From Nocardia suismassiliense (GTDB lineage Bacteria; Actinomycetota; Actinomycetes; Mycobacteriales; Mycobacteriaceae): a DNA stretch of 64,000 bases. The notes below the pieces were generated by a model. It was not told the DNA's origin. It saw only the letters and a program-made list of their open reading frames with translations, and made no database searches. Positions 8,194-16,544 of this stretch are shown piece after piece (position 1 is the stretch's first letter; each line of letters begins with the position of its first letter). Both the position numbers and the translations under genes were made by a program. Location: NCBI RefSeq assembly GCF_900269665.1, contig NZ_LT985361.1, forward strand, positions 5,805,530-5,869,529, read 5' to 3'.

Positions 8194-8907
8194 ATGCCGC
8201 TACGCGAGGCCAGCATTATCAACCCAGCACCGCCACTGCACATTTCCCATGCGATCGGCGGGCCGACTATCGCCGTCGTATCGATGAATTCGGCGCCCAC
8301 GGCAGCACACATGTCCGCCGCCGAGGCGGTCCACGCGGCAACGTTGCCGATTCCGAAGCGGCGCACCGAGTGGCTGGCCGGCCGGTTGGCGGCCAAGCTC
8401 GCAGTGCAGGAATACCGGCGGCGGCACTTCGGGATTCACGACGCCACCCGGGACATCGTGGTGAGCACCATCAGCGCCGGACCGCGCGCGGGCATGCCGG
8501 TGGTGGATGGCGCTGCCGGGATCAGCATCTCGCACTCCGGCGAGTTCGCCGTTGCCGCGTGCGCGTCCGGTCCGGTCGGGATCGATCTCGAGCGACACCG
8601 CCCATTCGCGCCCCTGCTTCGGGCCGAGTTAGGGACACCGATCGTCTCGGAGCCGAACAGCAGACACGCGCGGCTCGACACCATGGGGACACCGCTGCGG
8701 TGGGCGTGCCGGGAGGCGGTACTCAAGTATTTCGGGTTCGGCCTGCGCATCGATCCCCGCGAGGTCCGGCTCACCGGATGGCGAGCCGACGGCGAATTCC
8801 AGTGGGCGGCAGGGCCTTCCTTGCGGCACATGGCCGCCGCCCTGCGGTGGCCGCACCGGGCTCGGGCAGTCGAAGGCCAGGACTACTGCCTGGCCCTGGT
8901 TTGGTAG
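8194..8907 (+). CDS. 4'-phosphopantetheinyl transferase, Sfp type
   Basis: 237 residues from the ATG at 8194. The Sfp-type motifs are in order: RRTEWLAGRLAAK (57-69), GISISHSGEFAVAA (109-122), the Mg-binding GIDLE (129-133) and WACREAVLK (170-178), a variant of the WxxKEA motif with Arg for Lys. It transfers phosphopantetheine from CoA to carrier domains. The cluster has at least three to modify (the PCP, the ACP of the oxoamine synthase and the acyl-ligase ACP). It is the counterpart of RedU/PigL in known prodiginine clusters. It leads a rightward operon with the nitroreductase-like gene 9 bases downstream and the exporter after that. The frame is open upstream to 8077, but those residues are not family-like. 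Confidence 0.9.
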   Translation: MPLREASIINPAPPLHISHAIGGPTIAVVSMNSAPTAAHMSAAEAVHAATLPIPKRRTEWLAGRLAAKLAVQEYRRRHFGIHDATRDIVVSTISAGPRAGMPVVDGAAGISISHSGEFAVAACASGPVGIDLERHRPFAPLLRAELGTPIVSEPNSRHARLDTMGTPLRWACREAVLKYFGFGLRIDPREVRLTGWRADGEFQWAAGPSLRHMAAALRWPHRARAVEGQDYCLALVW

Positions 8908-8916
8908 AGCGCGGAG

Positions 8917-10068
8917 ATGAGCATGACACCACCCAGTTCCTTTCGGCAGGTGGAGCTTACGTTCACGGAATCGCTGGCGGTCGCCACCGACATCGCGGTA
9001 CGAGCCCCGTCGTCGCACAACAGCCAGCCGTGGGGGCTGGGCCACGTGGTCAGCGACCTGGCTCGCCGCCGGGCCGCGGCACTGTGCGGCGAATCCGGTG
9101 CGGGCAGCGAGTTCCTGCTGCTCGCGGCAGATCAGGCACGTGAACTTGTGGCCCTGCCCGCCCATCACGCGGAGATGCAGCTCAGCTGCGGGTTGTTCTG
9201 GCGGTTGTTGCAGCGCGCGCTGGCCGCCCAGGGCTGGCTGGTGCGGGCCGTTGCGACCCCGGCGGATGCCGATCTCGGCGTGCTCGGCATCCCGCCCGGT
9301 TGGCGACCGTTGCGGCTGGTCCGGTTCCAGCGGACCGGCGCGAGCACCGAATCCCTCACGCTGCTGCGGCATCTCGCCACCACGCGGCACACCGACCGGG
9401 GTCCGTACCTGGATAAGGCCATCCCTGCGGCGGTGCTCGATCGGCTCGCGGACCTCGGCGCCGACGGGCAGCGCCGCCTTCATGTCCGGTATTTGACGTC
9501 CAGAGACGATCGCGCCCGGTTCGTTCGCTTCGTCGCTCGGCACGCGGGCCGGGACTTCGCGCACCACAGAGCGTGGCGAGAGACGCATTCGTTCATCCGC
9601 CGTACCGCGGCCCAAGCATCCGAATGCGGCGATGGCTTCACCTTCGAGCACTTGTTCGGCCCGCTGTCGTACCCGCAGATCCTCCTGCGACGCATCGCGC
9701 TGGCCCCCTTCACCATGCGGGCGCTGAGTCGGACCGGATTCCCGCGGATTCTCGCCGAACAGCTGGCCACCGTCGTGCGCCGTTCCCCGGCCGTGGTCAC
9801 GCTGAGCCTGCCGGCTTCGGCCGGCGGCGACGACGACCTGCTCACCGCCGGAGAACTGGTCGCCGACTTCTGGCTGCTGGCCACGGCGGCGGACCTGACG
9901 CTGCATCCGATCAGCATCGTCGTCCAGCACGAGGACCTGCGCGATCTGTTGCAGAGCGAGCTCATGCTGAGGGGGCAGCTGCTTTTCGTTGCGCGCCTCG
10001 GTTATTCGAAGCACCACTACCCCCCATCACCCCGCCGGGATCCGGCCGCATCGTTGCGTGCGCTGTGA
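8917..10068 (+). CDS. Nitroreductase-family (Acg-like) flavin oxidoreductase, candidate bipyrrole alcohol/aldehyde oxidase (RedV/PigM role)
   Basis: 383 residues. The N-terminus has RAPSSHNSQPW (about 29-39), the FMN-binding signature of nitroreductase-like and Acg-family proteins. Later segments (HLATTRHTDRGPY and the GELVADFWLLATAADLTLHP helix) also fit this family. In prodigiosin clusters the PigM/RedV protein belongs to this superfamily and is proposed to oxidise 4-hydroxy-2,2'-bipyrrole-5-methanol to the aldehyde. No other candidate for that step is visible here. The assignment to the step is by family and position only. It sits 9 bases after the phosphopantetheinyl transferase and 11 bases before the exporter gene, so they are co-transcribed. 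Confidence 0.8.
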   Translation: MSMTPPSSFRQVELTFTESLAVATDIAVRAPSSHNSQPWGLGHVVSDLARRRAAALCGESGAGSEFLLLAADQARELVALPAHHAEMQLSCGLFWRLLQRALAAQGWLVRAVATPADADLGVLGIPPGWRPLRLVRFQRTGASTESLTLLRHLATTRHTDRGPYLDKAIPAAVLDRLADLGADGQRRLHVRYLTSRDDRARFVRFVARHAGRDFAHHRAWRETHSFIRRTAAQASECGDGFTFEHLFGPLSYPQILLRRIALAPFTMRALSRTGFPRILAEQLATVVRRSPAVVTLSLPASAGGDDDLLTAGELVADFWLLATAADLTLHPISIVVQHEDLRDLLQSELMLRGQLLFVARLGYSKHHYPPSPRRDPAASLRAL

Positions 10069-10079
10069 GGAGAACAAGG

Positions 10080-12284
10080 ATGAGACACCGCAGCTGGGGT
10101 GCCGTGATGGCACGCCACCGCCGCCTGGTCATCACGATCTGGGTCGTACTGATCATCGCGTGTGGTGCAGTCTTCCCGCTGGTGACCAGCCAGCTGAAGG
10201 CTCCGAACTACGGAGTGGACCAAGCGTCGTCGACGCGCGCCGCGGCGTTGATCCAACAGTATTTCTCGGGCCTCGGCAACGAACAGGACGTCATCGTCTT
10301 CGACTGCCCGGACGGCGATATCGGCGATCCACCACGCCGGGCCGCCGTCGATCGAGTGCTGGCGGCCGCACGCGCCGAAACCGGCGTGGTCACCGTGATC
10401 GGTCCGTTCGACGCGATGTCGAAGAATCAGGTATCCGCGGACCGGCGCGCGGCGCTGGCGCTGGTCGGGTTGCAAGGCGACACGACCTCGCTGCCCTCCC
10501 GAGCGGCGGCGTTGCAGCAGGCCATCGCCGATGCGGCCGGCGCTGGTGTCACCGCGAATCTGACCGGCTTCTCGCCGATCACCAACGACCTCACCGCGGT
10601 GGAAACCGCGGCGACGACCGAGGCCGAATCCCTCGGTCTCCCACTCGCGCTGGTGATTCTGGTGCTGGCCTTCGGCGCGGCGCTGGCCGCCATGCTGCCG
10701 CTGCTGCTCGCCATCGCAGGGCTCACCCTCACCTTCGGTGTGCTGTACCTGCTGAGCTTCGGGCTCACTTTCGATGCCTTCCTGATCACCATTGTCACCA
10801 TGATCGGCACCGGCATCGGCATCGATTACGCGATGTTCATCGTCAGCCGGTTCCGCGAGGAACTGACCCGGCGGCGCATCACCGGGGCAGATCCGGCGGC
10901 GATCGCCGAGGCCACCGGGGTAGCCGTCGCCACGTCGGGCCGCACTGTCGCGTTTTCCGGTGTGGTGGTGGGAATCTCGGTGTGCTCGTTCTTCATCATG
11001 GAGTCGCCGATCTTCCGGGAAGTCGGCACAGGTGTCCTGGTCTCGGTAATCTGCACCCTGATTGCCGCACTGACGCTGTTGCCCGCGATCCTGGCTGTCC
11101 TCGGCCCCCGGGTGAACAAATGGCAGTTGCCCGCCCGCTGGCGCCCCGCCGATGTGCGCTCGGATTCCGCTGCCGCGCACGGCCTCTGGGCGCGATGGGC
11201 GCACGTGGTGATGCGCCGGCCTGTCCTGTTCGCCACGGCGGCGGGTGCCATCCTGGTGCTTGCCGCGCTCCCGATCGGGAGCCTGCGCTACGGCATCGAC
11301 CTCGGGACCGCGTCGATGGGCGATCAGCCGACGGCCCGGGCTCAGCTGGTCCTCGACCGTTCGTTCTCCCCCGGCGCGGTGTCGCCGGTGCAGATCGTCA
11401 TCACCGGTCCCGGCGGTGACGCACTCGACATGGCGGGACGGCAGCAGACGCAGGCCCTCGCGGCCACCTTGTCCGGAGATCACCGTGTCGGTGACGTCGA
11501 AACGCTGAGCAACAACGATCGGATGCTGCTCAACGTGGTGCCGACGGTGGCGATCGACTCGAGCGACGCGATCGCGCTGGTCCGCTACATTCGCGACGAG
11601 CTGGTCCGGGACCTGCCCGACGCCCAAGTCCTCGTCGGTGGGGCGACCGCGGGTTTCGTCGACCTGTCCGACGAAACCACACAGAAGCTGCCCTGGGTCA
11701 TCGGACTGGTCCTGGGCATGTCACTGCTGTTCCTGTTGGTGATATTCCGCAGCATCGCCCTGCCGGTCAAAGCTGTGCTGATGAATCTGCTCGCCACCGC
11801 CGCGGCCACCGGGCTCACTGTCGCGGTCTTCCAATGGGGTTGGGGTGCCGGGTTGCTCGGTTTCACCAGCCCCGGGTTCTTGCAGGTCTACATACCCATT
11901 ACGGTTTTCGTGCTGCTGTTCGGATTGTCGATGGACTATGAGGTCTTCCTGATCCGCCGCATCCAGGAAGCCTGGGAGAACAGCCGCGACACCGACGCGG
12001 CCATCGCCATCGGCATCGAGCACACCGGCCGCCCTATTACCGCGGCGGCGGCGATAATGGTCGCCGTCTTCGGCAGCTTCCTCATCGCTCCGATCCCCGA
12101 GCTCAAGCAGTTCGGCTTCGCGCTGGCCATCGCCATCGCCATCGATGCGACCATCGTGCGCCTGGTGCTGGTGCCCGCGCTGATCAAACTGTTCGGTGCC
12201 TGGAATTGGTGGCTGCCCGCCGGTCTGGACCGCCTGCTCCCCCGCCTCGGGAAGCAGGCACCAGAAAACGTTGATCTGGACTGA
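10080..12284 (+). CDS. MmpL/RND-family exporter
   Basis: 734 residues from the ATG at 10080, preceded by an AGGAGAACAAGG ribosome-binding stretch. It has the duplicated MmpL layout. An N-terminal helix is followed by a soluble domain, a block of five to six helices with GTGIGIDYAMFIVSRFREEL, a second soluble domain near 380-530, and a second helix block with FGLSMDYEVFLIRRIQEAW. The intramembrane Asp-Tyr pairs of the proton relay are present in both halves. By family it is a proton-driven exporter of lipids or hydrophobic metabolites in the cytoplasmic membrane. As last gene of the rightward cluster operon it most likely exports the product or gives self-resistance; this is inference. Confidence 0.9.
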   Translation: MRHRSWGAVMARHRRLVITIWVVLIIACGAVFPLVTSQLKAPNYGVDQASSTRAAALIQQYFSGLGNEQDVIVFDCPDGDIGDPPRRAAVDRVLAAARAETGVVTVIGPFDAMSKNQVSADRRAALALVGLQGDTTSLPSRAAALQQAIADAAGAGVTANLTGFSPITNDLTAVETAATTEAESLGLPLALVILVLAFGAALAAMLPLLLAIAGLTLTFGVLYLLSFGLTFDAFLITIVTMIGTGIGIDYAMFIVSRFREELTRRRITGADPAAIAEATGVAVATSGRTVAFSGVVVGISVCSFFIMESPIFREVGTGVLVSVICTLIAALTLLPAILAVLGPRVNKWQLPARWRPADVRSDSAAAHGLWARWAHVVMRRPVLFATAAGAILVLAALPIGSLRYGIDLGTASMGDQPTARAQLVLDRSFSPGAVSPVQIVITGPGGDALDMAGRQQTQALAATLSGDHRVGDVETLSNNDRMLLNVVPTVAIDSSDAIALVRYIRDELVRDLPDAQVLVGGATAGFVDLSDETTQKLPWVIGLVLGMSLLFLLVIFRSIALPVKAVLMNLLATAAATGLTVAVFQWGWGAGLLGFTSPGFLQVYIPITVFVLLFGLSMDYEVFLIRRIQEAWENSRDTDAAIAIGIEHTGRPITAAAAIMVAVFGSFLIAPIPELKQFGFALAIAIAIDATIVRLVLVPALIKLFGAWNWWLPAGLDRLLPRLGKQAPENVDLD

Positions 12285-12304
12285 AATGCGTTGGGAAGCA
12301 ATCA

Positions 12305-12345
12305 GTCCCGGCGACCACACCCTCGTGGGGTCGCCGGGACGTTTT
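12305..12345. terminator. Rho-independent terminator
   Basis: A 12-base perfect stem (12305-12316 with 12329-12340) and a 12-base loop, followed by GTTTTGC on the plus strand. It lies between the end of the exporter gene and the end of the convergent redY-like gene, so it should stop transcription of the exporter operon and perhaps also of the convergent one. Confidence 0.85.
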
Positions 12346-12355
12346 GCGTGAGCTG

Positions 12356-12673
12356 TCAGGCGGCCAAGTAGCCGGGGTCCAGGCGTACCCCGGCGAACTC
12401 CTGCACAACCGACGCCATCGTGTCGAAGGCGCTCACCAGAGAGGCGAAGGTCGGCGTGCGCATGTCGGCCTCGAATTCGCTGTGGCCACTCACGTGGATG
12501 ATCTCGAAATACTGCCAGGGCTCACCTTCGGTGTGGACCGCGCGCTGCACGCTGAAGGCGCGGACGCTGGGCAGCTCGGGGCAGGTGACGTAATCGACTG
12601 TCCGCACCCACGATTCGAAGGCTGCCGGGTCGGTGTCCGGGTGCAGCTGAATGAGATGAACGATGACGTGCAT
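12356..12673 (-). CDS. redY: RedY-like small protein
   Basis: 105 residues, from the ATG at 12673. The sequence (MHVIVHLIQLHP, FESWVRTVDYVTCPELPS, and the C-terminal FAGVRLDPGY) resembles the RedY proteins of prodiginine clusters and looks like a ferredoxin-like dimeric alpha-beta barrel. The biochemical role of RedY is not settled. It is the last gene of the long leftward operon, 14 bases after the acyl-carrier dehydrogenase gene, and ends just before a convergent terminator. The identification rests on remembered family similarity plus context. A conservative label would be an EthD-like hypothetical protein. Confidence 0.7.
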   Translation of the reverse strand: MHVIVHLIQLHPDTDPAAFESWVRTVDYVTCPELPSVRAFSVQRAVHTEGEPWQYFEIIHVSGHSEFEADMRTPTFASLVSAFDTMASVVQEFAGVRLDPGYLAA

Positions 12674-12687
12674 AGGTCGGCTTCCTT

Positions 12688-13845
12688 TCAGCGACGCCGG
12701 GCCGGACGGCGGCCGAATCCCAGGGTGCGCGCAATGTTGTTCTTCTGGATCTCGTTGGTGCCGGAGAAGATTCGCGACGGTAGCGCGTCGCGGAGCAGGG
12801 TCTCGGCGGCACCGTCGGTGATTCCGAGGCCGCCACGCACCCCGATGGCGTCCAGGCCCAGCTGCACTGCCGCTTCGCTGACTGCGATCTTCGCCAGCGC
12901 CGACCACACTTCGTTGTTGCCGCCGCGCGCTAGTTCTGCGGCGGCCTTGAACAGCAGCAGTCGCGCGGACTCCATCCCCAGCATCATGTCGACGATGCGA
13001 TGGCTCACCGCTTGGAACTCGCCGATGGGGGCTCCGAATTGCACACGCTCACCGGCGAATTCGATGGTGCTGTCGAGCACTCGCCGCATGGCGCCGAGGT
13101 AGACGCCGAACAGGCAGGTGCGCTCCCACTTCATCGAACCGGAGAACACCGCGGCACCAGCGCCCCGGCCGCCGAGCACATGCTCAGGCGGCACGTGGAC
13201 ATCATCCAGATGCAGCTCGCCCGTGGGCGAACCGCGCAGGCCGACCTTGTCGTAGGCCGGTCCGGCATGCAGCCCTGGCGTCCCGGCCTCGATGATGAAG
13301 CTGGTCAACCCGAAGAATCCGCCGCCGGGTTCGGTGACGGCCTGCACGATGAACACGTCGGCGATGGGCGCGTTGGTGATGAACGCCTTGGACCCGTTGA
13401 GCACGTAAGAGTCACCACGCAATTCGGCGATGGTGCGCATGGCGAAGATATCGGAACCGGCCTCGGTTTCGGTGATAGCGTGCGCGGCGATCAACTCACC
13501 AGAACTCAACCGCGGTAGCCAGAGCAGTTTCTGGTCGGGGGTGCCGAATTCGACGATCGGCATCAGGCAGGCGAACAGGTGCGCCGCCACCGAGAAGCCG
13601 AAACCGGTGTCGGCCGTGCCGATGCCAAGGGCTTCCATCAGCGCGACCGCCGACACGGCGCCCAGGCCACTGCCCCCGTGCTCCTCGGGCACGGTCGCAC
13701 CGAGGATCCCCTGTTTACCTGCGAGCTGCCAGCGCCGCCGGAAGTCCTCGGGGACAAAGGTTCCGGTGCCGCCGAGGTCGCGGCGCGCGAAGGCGGTCAG
13801 TGCCGCGCACATCGCCTCGGTGTCCGCGGGGAGATCGAAATTCAT
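12688..13845 (-). CDS. redW: Acyl-CoA dehydrogenase-family flavoprotein, probable L-prolyl-carrier dehydrogenase
   Basis: 385 residues from the ATG at 13845. Acyl-CoA dehydrogenase hallmarks are clear: AITETEAGSDIFAMRT in the FAD/substrate region, GLRGSPTGELHLDDVHVP in the middle beta domain, and the C-terminal IFSGTNEIQKNNIARTLG. In this context it should be the RedW/PigA enzyme, which uses FAD to oxidise L-prolyl bound to its carrier protein to pyrrolyl-2-carboxyl. The operon also has the prolyl ligase and carrier needed to supply the substrate. It is 5 bases downstream of the double ketosynthase gene. A fatty-acid dehydrogenase role cannot be excluded from sequence alone, but context argues against it. 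Confidence 0.85.
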   Translation of the reverse strand: MNFDLPADTEAMCAALTAFARRDLGGTGTFVPEDFRRRWQLAGKQGILGATVPEEHGGSGLGAVSAVALMEALGIGTADTGFGFSVAAHLFACLMPIVEFGTPDQKLLWLPRLSSGELIAAHAITETEAGSDIFAMRTIAELRGDSYVLNGSKAFITNAPIADVFIVQAVTEPGGGFFGLTSFIIEAGTPGLHAGPAYDKVGLRGSPTGELHLDDVHVPPEHVLGGRGAGAAVFSGSMKWERTCLFGVYLGAMRRVLDSTIEFAGERVQFGAPIGEFQAVSHRIVDMMLGMESARLLLFKAAAELARGGNNEVWSALAKIAVSEAAVQLGLDAIGVRGGLGITDGAAETLLRDALPSRIFSGTNEIQKNNIARTLGFGRRPARRR

Positions 13846-13850
13846 CTGGT

Positions 13851-16538
13851 TCAGTCCTGCCGGTGCTCTTCGAGGAGAAGGTGATAGTTGATGCCGCCGG
13901 TGCCGAAGGAACTCACCCCGGCCCGGCGTGGCCTGCCCGGTTCCGCCCGCCACGGGGTCGAATCCCGCGGCAGCACGGCGGGGATATCGCGCAGCGGCAG
14001 CTCCGGGTTGATCGTGGTCAGGTGCGCGTTGCGTGGGTAGATGCCGGCCCGCATGGCCTGCAGCGCGTGCAGCAGCCCCGCGCCGCCCGCCGCCGCGAAG
14101 GTGTGCCCGATCAACGACTTCACCGAGCCGATCACCAGTGGCCGGGCGCGTTGCGGTGCGCCGTAAACACCAGCAGCAGCCGCGATTTCGACTCGATCAC
14201 CCACGCGAGTACCGGTTCCGTGCGCTTCCAGATAGTCCACCGTGGCGGGCTCGTAGTCCACCTGCGCGAACGCTGCCCGCATGGCCCGCATCTGGCCATC
14301 GACATCGGGGGCGATCAGCGACTTCGCATCGTTGGCTGCCCCGACACCGCGGATCAGACCGAAGATCTCGTCACCGTCGCGGCGTGCGTCGGAGTAGCGC
14401 TTGAGTAGAAACAATGCGCAGCCGTCGCCTGGACTGAACCCATCGGCCGCGACATCGAACGGGTTGATCCGGGTAGGCGACAGCAGCCCGAGAGCGGAGC
14501 AGAGCACTAGATCCCTTGGCGTGCAGGCAAATTCGACGCCTCCTGCGAGCGCATAGTCGATCTTCCCCAGCCGCAGGGCGGTGACCGCTTGGTCGAGGGC
14601 CGCCAGCGCCGATGCGCAGGCAGCCTCGACGGCCACGGGCACGGCGGAGAGCTGGTATTCCCCCGCGATGACACCCGCTACCCCGCTGGCGAGCCAGCCG
14701 TCCAGGTCCGCGGGCAGCAGCGGCTCCGTGTCGGGGCGGTAGCCGTACCTTGCTCGCTCGAGCAGCCGGGCACGGTCGGCGGCGGGCAGCTGGGCGATGG
14801 CGTCGACTTCGGCGGCGGCCGACTCCAATTCGTGCAATGCCCGCTCGCCGGCCCGCCTGCGTTCTGTTGCCAGACACAACGTGCTCCCGATCGCCACCAG
14901 ACCGGCGCGATCGGCCAGCTCCGTCGCCCGCCCGTACCGGCGAAGCGTTTCGTCGGCCACGGCGAGCGCGACGCGTTGTGCGGGGTCCATCGCCCCGTAG
15001 CGGCGCGGAGTCATGTGTAGTGCGCCCGGGGGTCGGTCCGGTATCGGCATTGCCGCGCCGATGTCGGAATAGCTGTGCGTGAGCGTAATTTCACCCGGCG
15101 CGAAGTAGAGGTCGCGATCGAGCACCGTCGCGGGCACCGGGCCGATTCCGCCGCGACCGGCCCGGCTGTTGTGCCAGAAGCTCGTCGCGTCCGCCGACCC
15201 GGCGAAGGCTCCGCCGAACCCGACGATCGCGATCGGTTCAGTGCTCGCTGCCGTGCGGCGGGGCACGGTAGTCACCGATCGGGGAACCGCAAGTCCTTCG
15301 AGCAGTAGGTAGCTCAGGGTGCCGCCCAGCGCCGACCCGTGCACGGCAGCGTACCTGGACCCGGATTCTGCTGCAGCGAGCCAGCTTTCGCTGCTCCCGA
15401 GGGCGCCGAGCTGAGGAGGCAACCGGCGACGATGCAGCGCCAGCGCGGCTTTGGTGATCGCGACCAGCCCCGCGTTGGCGAAAGTGTGGCCGAGCCGGTC
15501 GATGGCGCTGCCGAAGACCACCGAAGCCGGTGCGCTGTCACCGAACAACGTGGCGAACCCCTTGGTGTCGGCCGCTCCGACGACTGGGATCCCGGGTGCC
15601 ACGCCTTCGACATAGCGCACCGAAGCGGGGTCCACCGCGCTGGCCTGATGGCATTGCTGCGCCAGCAGATAACGCGACTCGGCCGTCGTCGAGTATCGGA
15701 AGGCACCACGGGACGGATCATGGCGCAGGCCGCACTCGACAATGGATGCGTAGATGCGGTCGCCGTCGGCGACGGCGGTCGATTGCCGCTTCAGCAGGAG
15801 CGCGCCGATGCCGTCGGACAGCATGAAGCGTCCGCCCCCGCCTGTGCTGAGACCCTTCGCTGCCAAGGCTTCGTCGTTGAGCGAACTAGTGTTGTGCTGC
15901 CCGGTCACCACCAGTACCGCGTCGCAGGTGCCCGCGCGCAGGTTCGTCATCGCGGTGTCCACCGCAACGAAGGAGGTCGCGTCGGCGGCCTCCAGCGCGA
16001 CAGTGCGCCCGAGCAGCTGGAAGATCGACGCTATGCGGGCCGGGATCGTACTCGCCATCTCGCCCACCCGATCGTGGCGTGAGGCGCCGAGCCGGTGTGC
16101 GAGGCGGTCGCGCACGTGCCCGGTCAACCGCCTGGCAGCGCTCCGGACCCGAGCGTCGGCATCGGCCGAGGCGGCGTACTCGAGTTCGCGAGCGTAGCGG
16201 CCGCCCTCGATCCGCAGCGCGTTCGCGTACTGGCGGTCGAGCCCGAAACAGGTTCCCACCACGACATCGGTGCGTTCGCTCGGCAGCGGACGGTCCGGGT
16301 ATCCGGCGTCGGCGAGGCACTGACGGGCTGCCTCGGCCATGAGAATCTGCAGCGTGCTCATCGAGCCGCGCTGGACCGGCGGAATACGGAACGCGGCGAC
16401 ATCGATGTCGAGGTCGGCCAACCTTACGGGTTCGTTCGCCGGTGCACTGGTGTCGAACAGCCGCCAAAGCTGTTGGACACCAAGTGCTCCTGGATAGAGG
16501 CCCGCCATCCCGACGATCGCTACCGGCTCGCTCGGCAT
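13851..16538 (-). CDS. redX: Double ketosynthase (degenerate KS + active KS), RedX/PigJ-like
   Basis: 895 residues with two tandem ketosynthase domains. The second (about 434-893) has Cys641 in VEAACASALAAL, His773 in EAHGTGT, and Lys807 and His812 in SVKSLIGHT, so it is active. In the first (about 1-425) the Cys is replaced by Asp186 (EAADATS) and the first catalytic His motif is gone (EGVAPGI at 311-317); only a GHT-like remnant (350-352) remains. RedX/PigJ proteins have the same two-domain size and are thought to take the pyrrolyl group from its carrier and condense it with malonyl on the ACP of RedN/PigH. The inactive half would act like a chain-length-factor partner. The gene starts 6 bases after the RedH-like gene. 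Confidence 0.87.
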   Translation of the reverse strand: MPSEPVAIVGMAGLYPGALGVQQLWRLFDTSAPANEPVRLADLDIDVAAFRIPPVQRGSMSTLQILMAEAARQCLADAGYPDRPLPSERTDVVVGTCFGLDRQYANALRIEGGRYARELEYAASADADARVRSAARRLTGHVRDRLAHRLGASRHDRVGEMASTIPARIASIFQLLGRTVALEAADATSFVAVDTAMTNLRAGTCDAVLVVTGQHNTSSLNDEALAAKGLSTGGGGRFMLSDGIGALLLKRQSTAVADGDRIYASIVECGLRHDPSRGAFRYSTTAESRYLLAQQCHQASAVDPASVRYVEGVAPGIPVVGAADTKGFATLFGDSAPASVVFGSAIDRLGHTFANAGLVAITKAALALHRRRLPPQLGALGSSESWLAAAESGSRYAAVHGSALGGTLSYLLLEGLAVPRSVTTVPRRTAASTEPIAIVGFGGAFAGSADATSFWHNSRAGRGGIGPVPATVLDRDLYFAPGEITLTHSYSDIGAAMPIPDRPPGALHMTPRRYGAMDPAQRVALAVADETLRRYGRATELADRAGLVAIGSTLCLATERRRAGERALHELESAAAEVDAIAQLPAADRARLLERARYGYRPDTEPLLPADLDGWLASGVAGVIAGEYQLSAVPVAVEAACASALAALDQAVTALRLGKIDYALAGGVEFACTPRDLVLCSALGLLSPTRINPFDVAADGFSPGDGCALFLLKRYSDARRDGDEIFGLIRGVGAANDAKSLIAPDVDGQMRAMRAAFAQVDYEPATVDYLEAHGTGTRVGDRVEIAAAAGVYGAPQRARPLVIGSVKSLIGHTFAAAGGAGLLHALQAMRAGIYPRNAHLTTINPELPLRDIPAVLPRDSTPWRAEPGRPRRAGVSSFGTGGINYHLLLEEHRQD

Positions 16539-16544
16539 GTCGTC

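Noticed and set aside
10017..11627. 536-residue open frame antisense to the MmpL exporter
   Set aside because: Dominated by Gln/Arg/Gly/His and lacking any family motif; the exporter frame is unmistakable.
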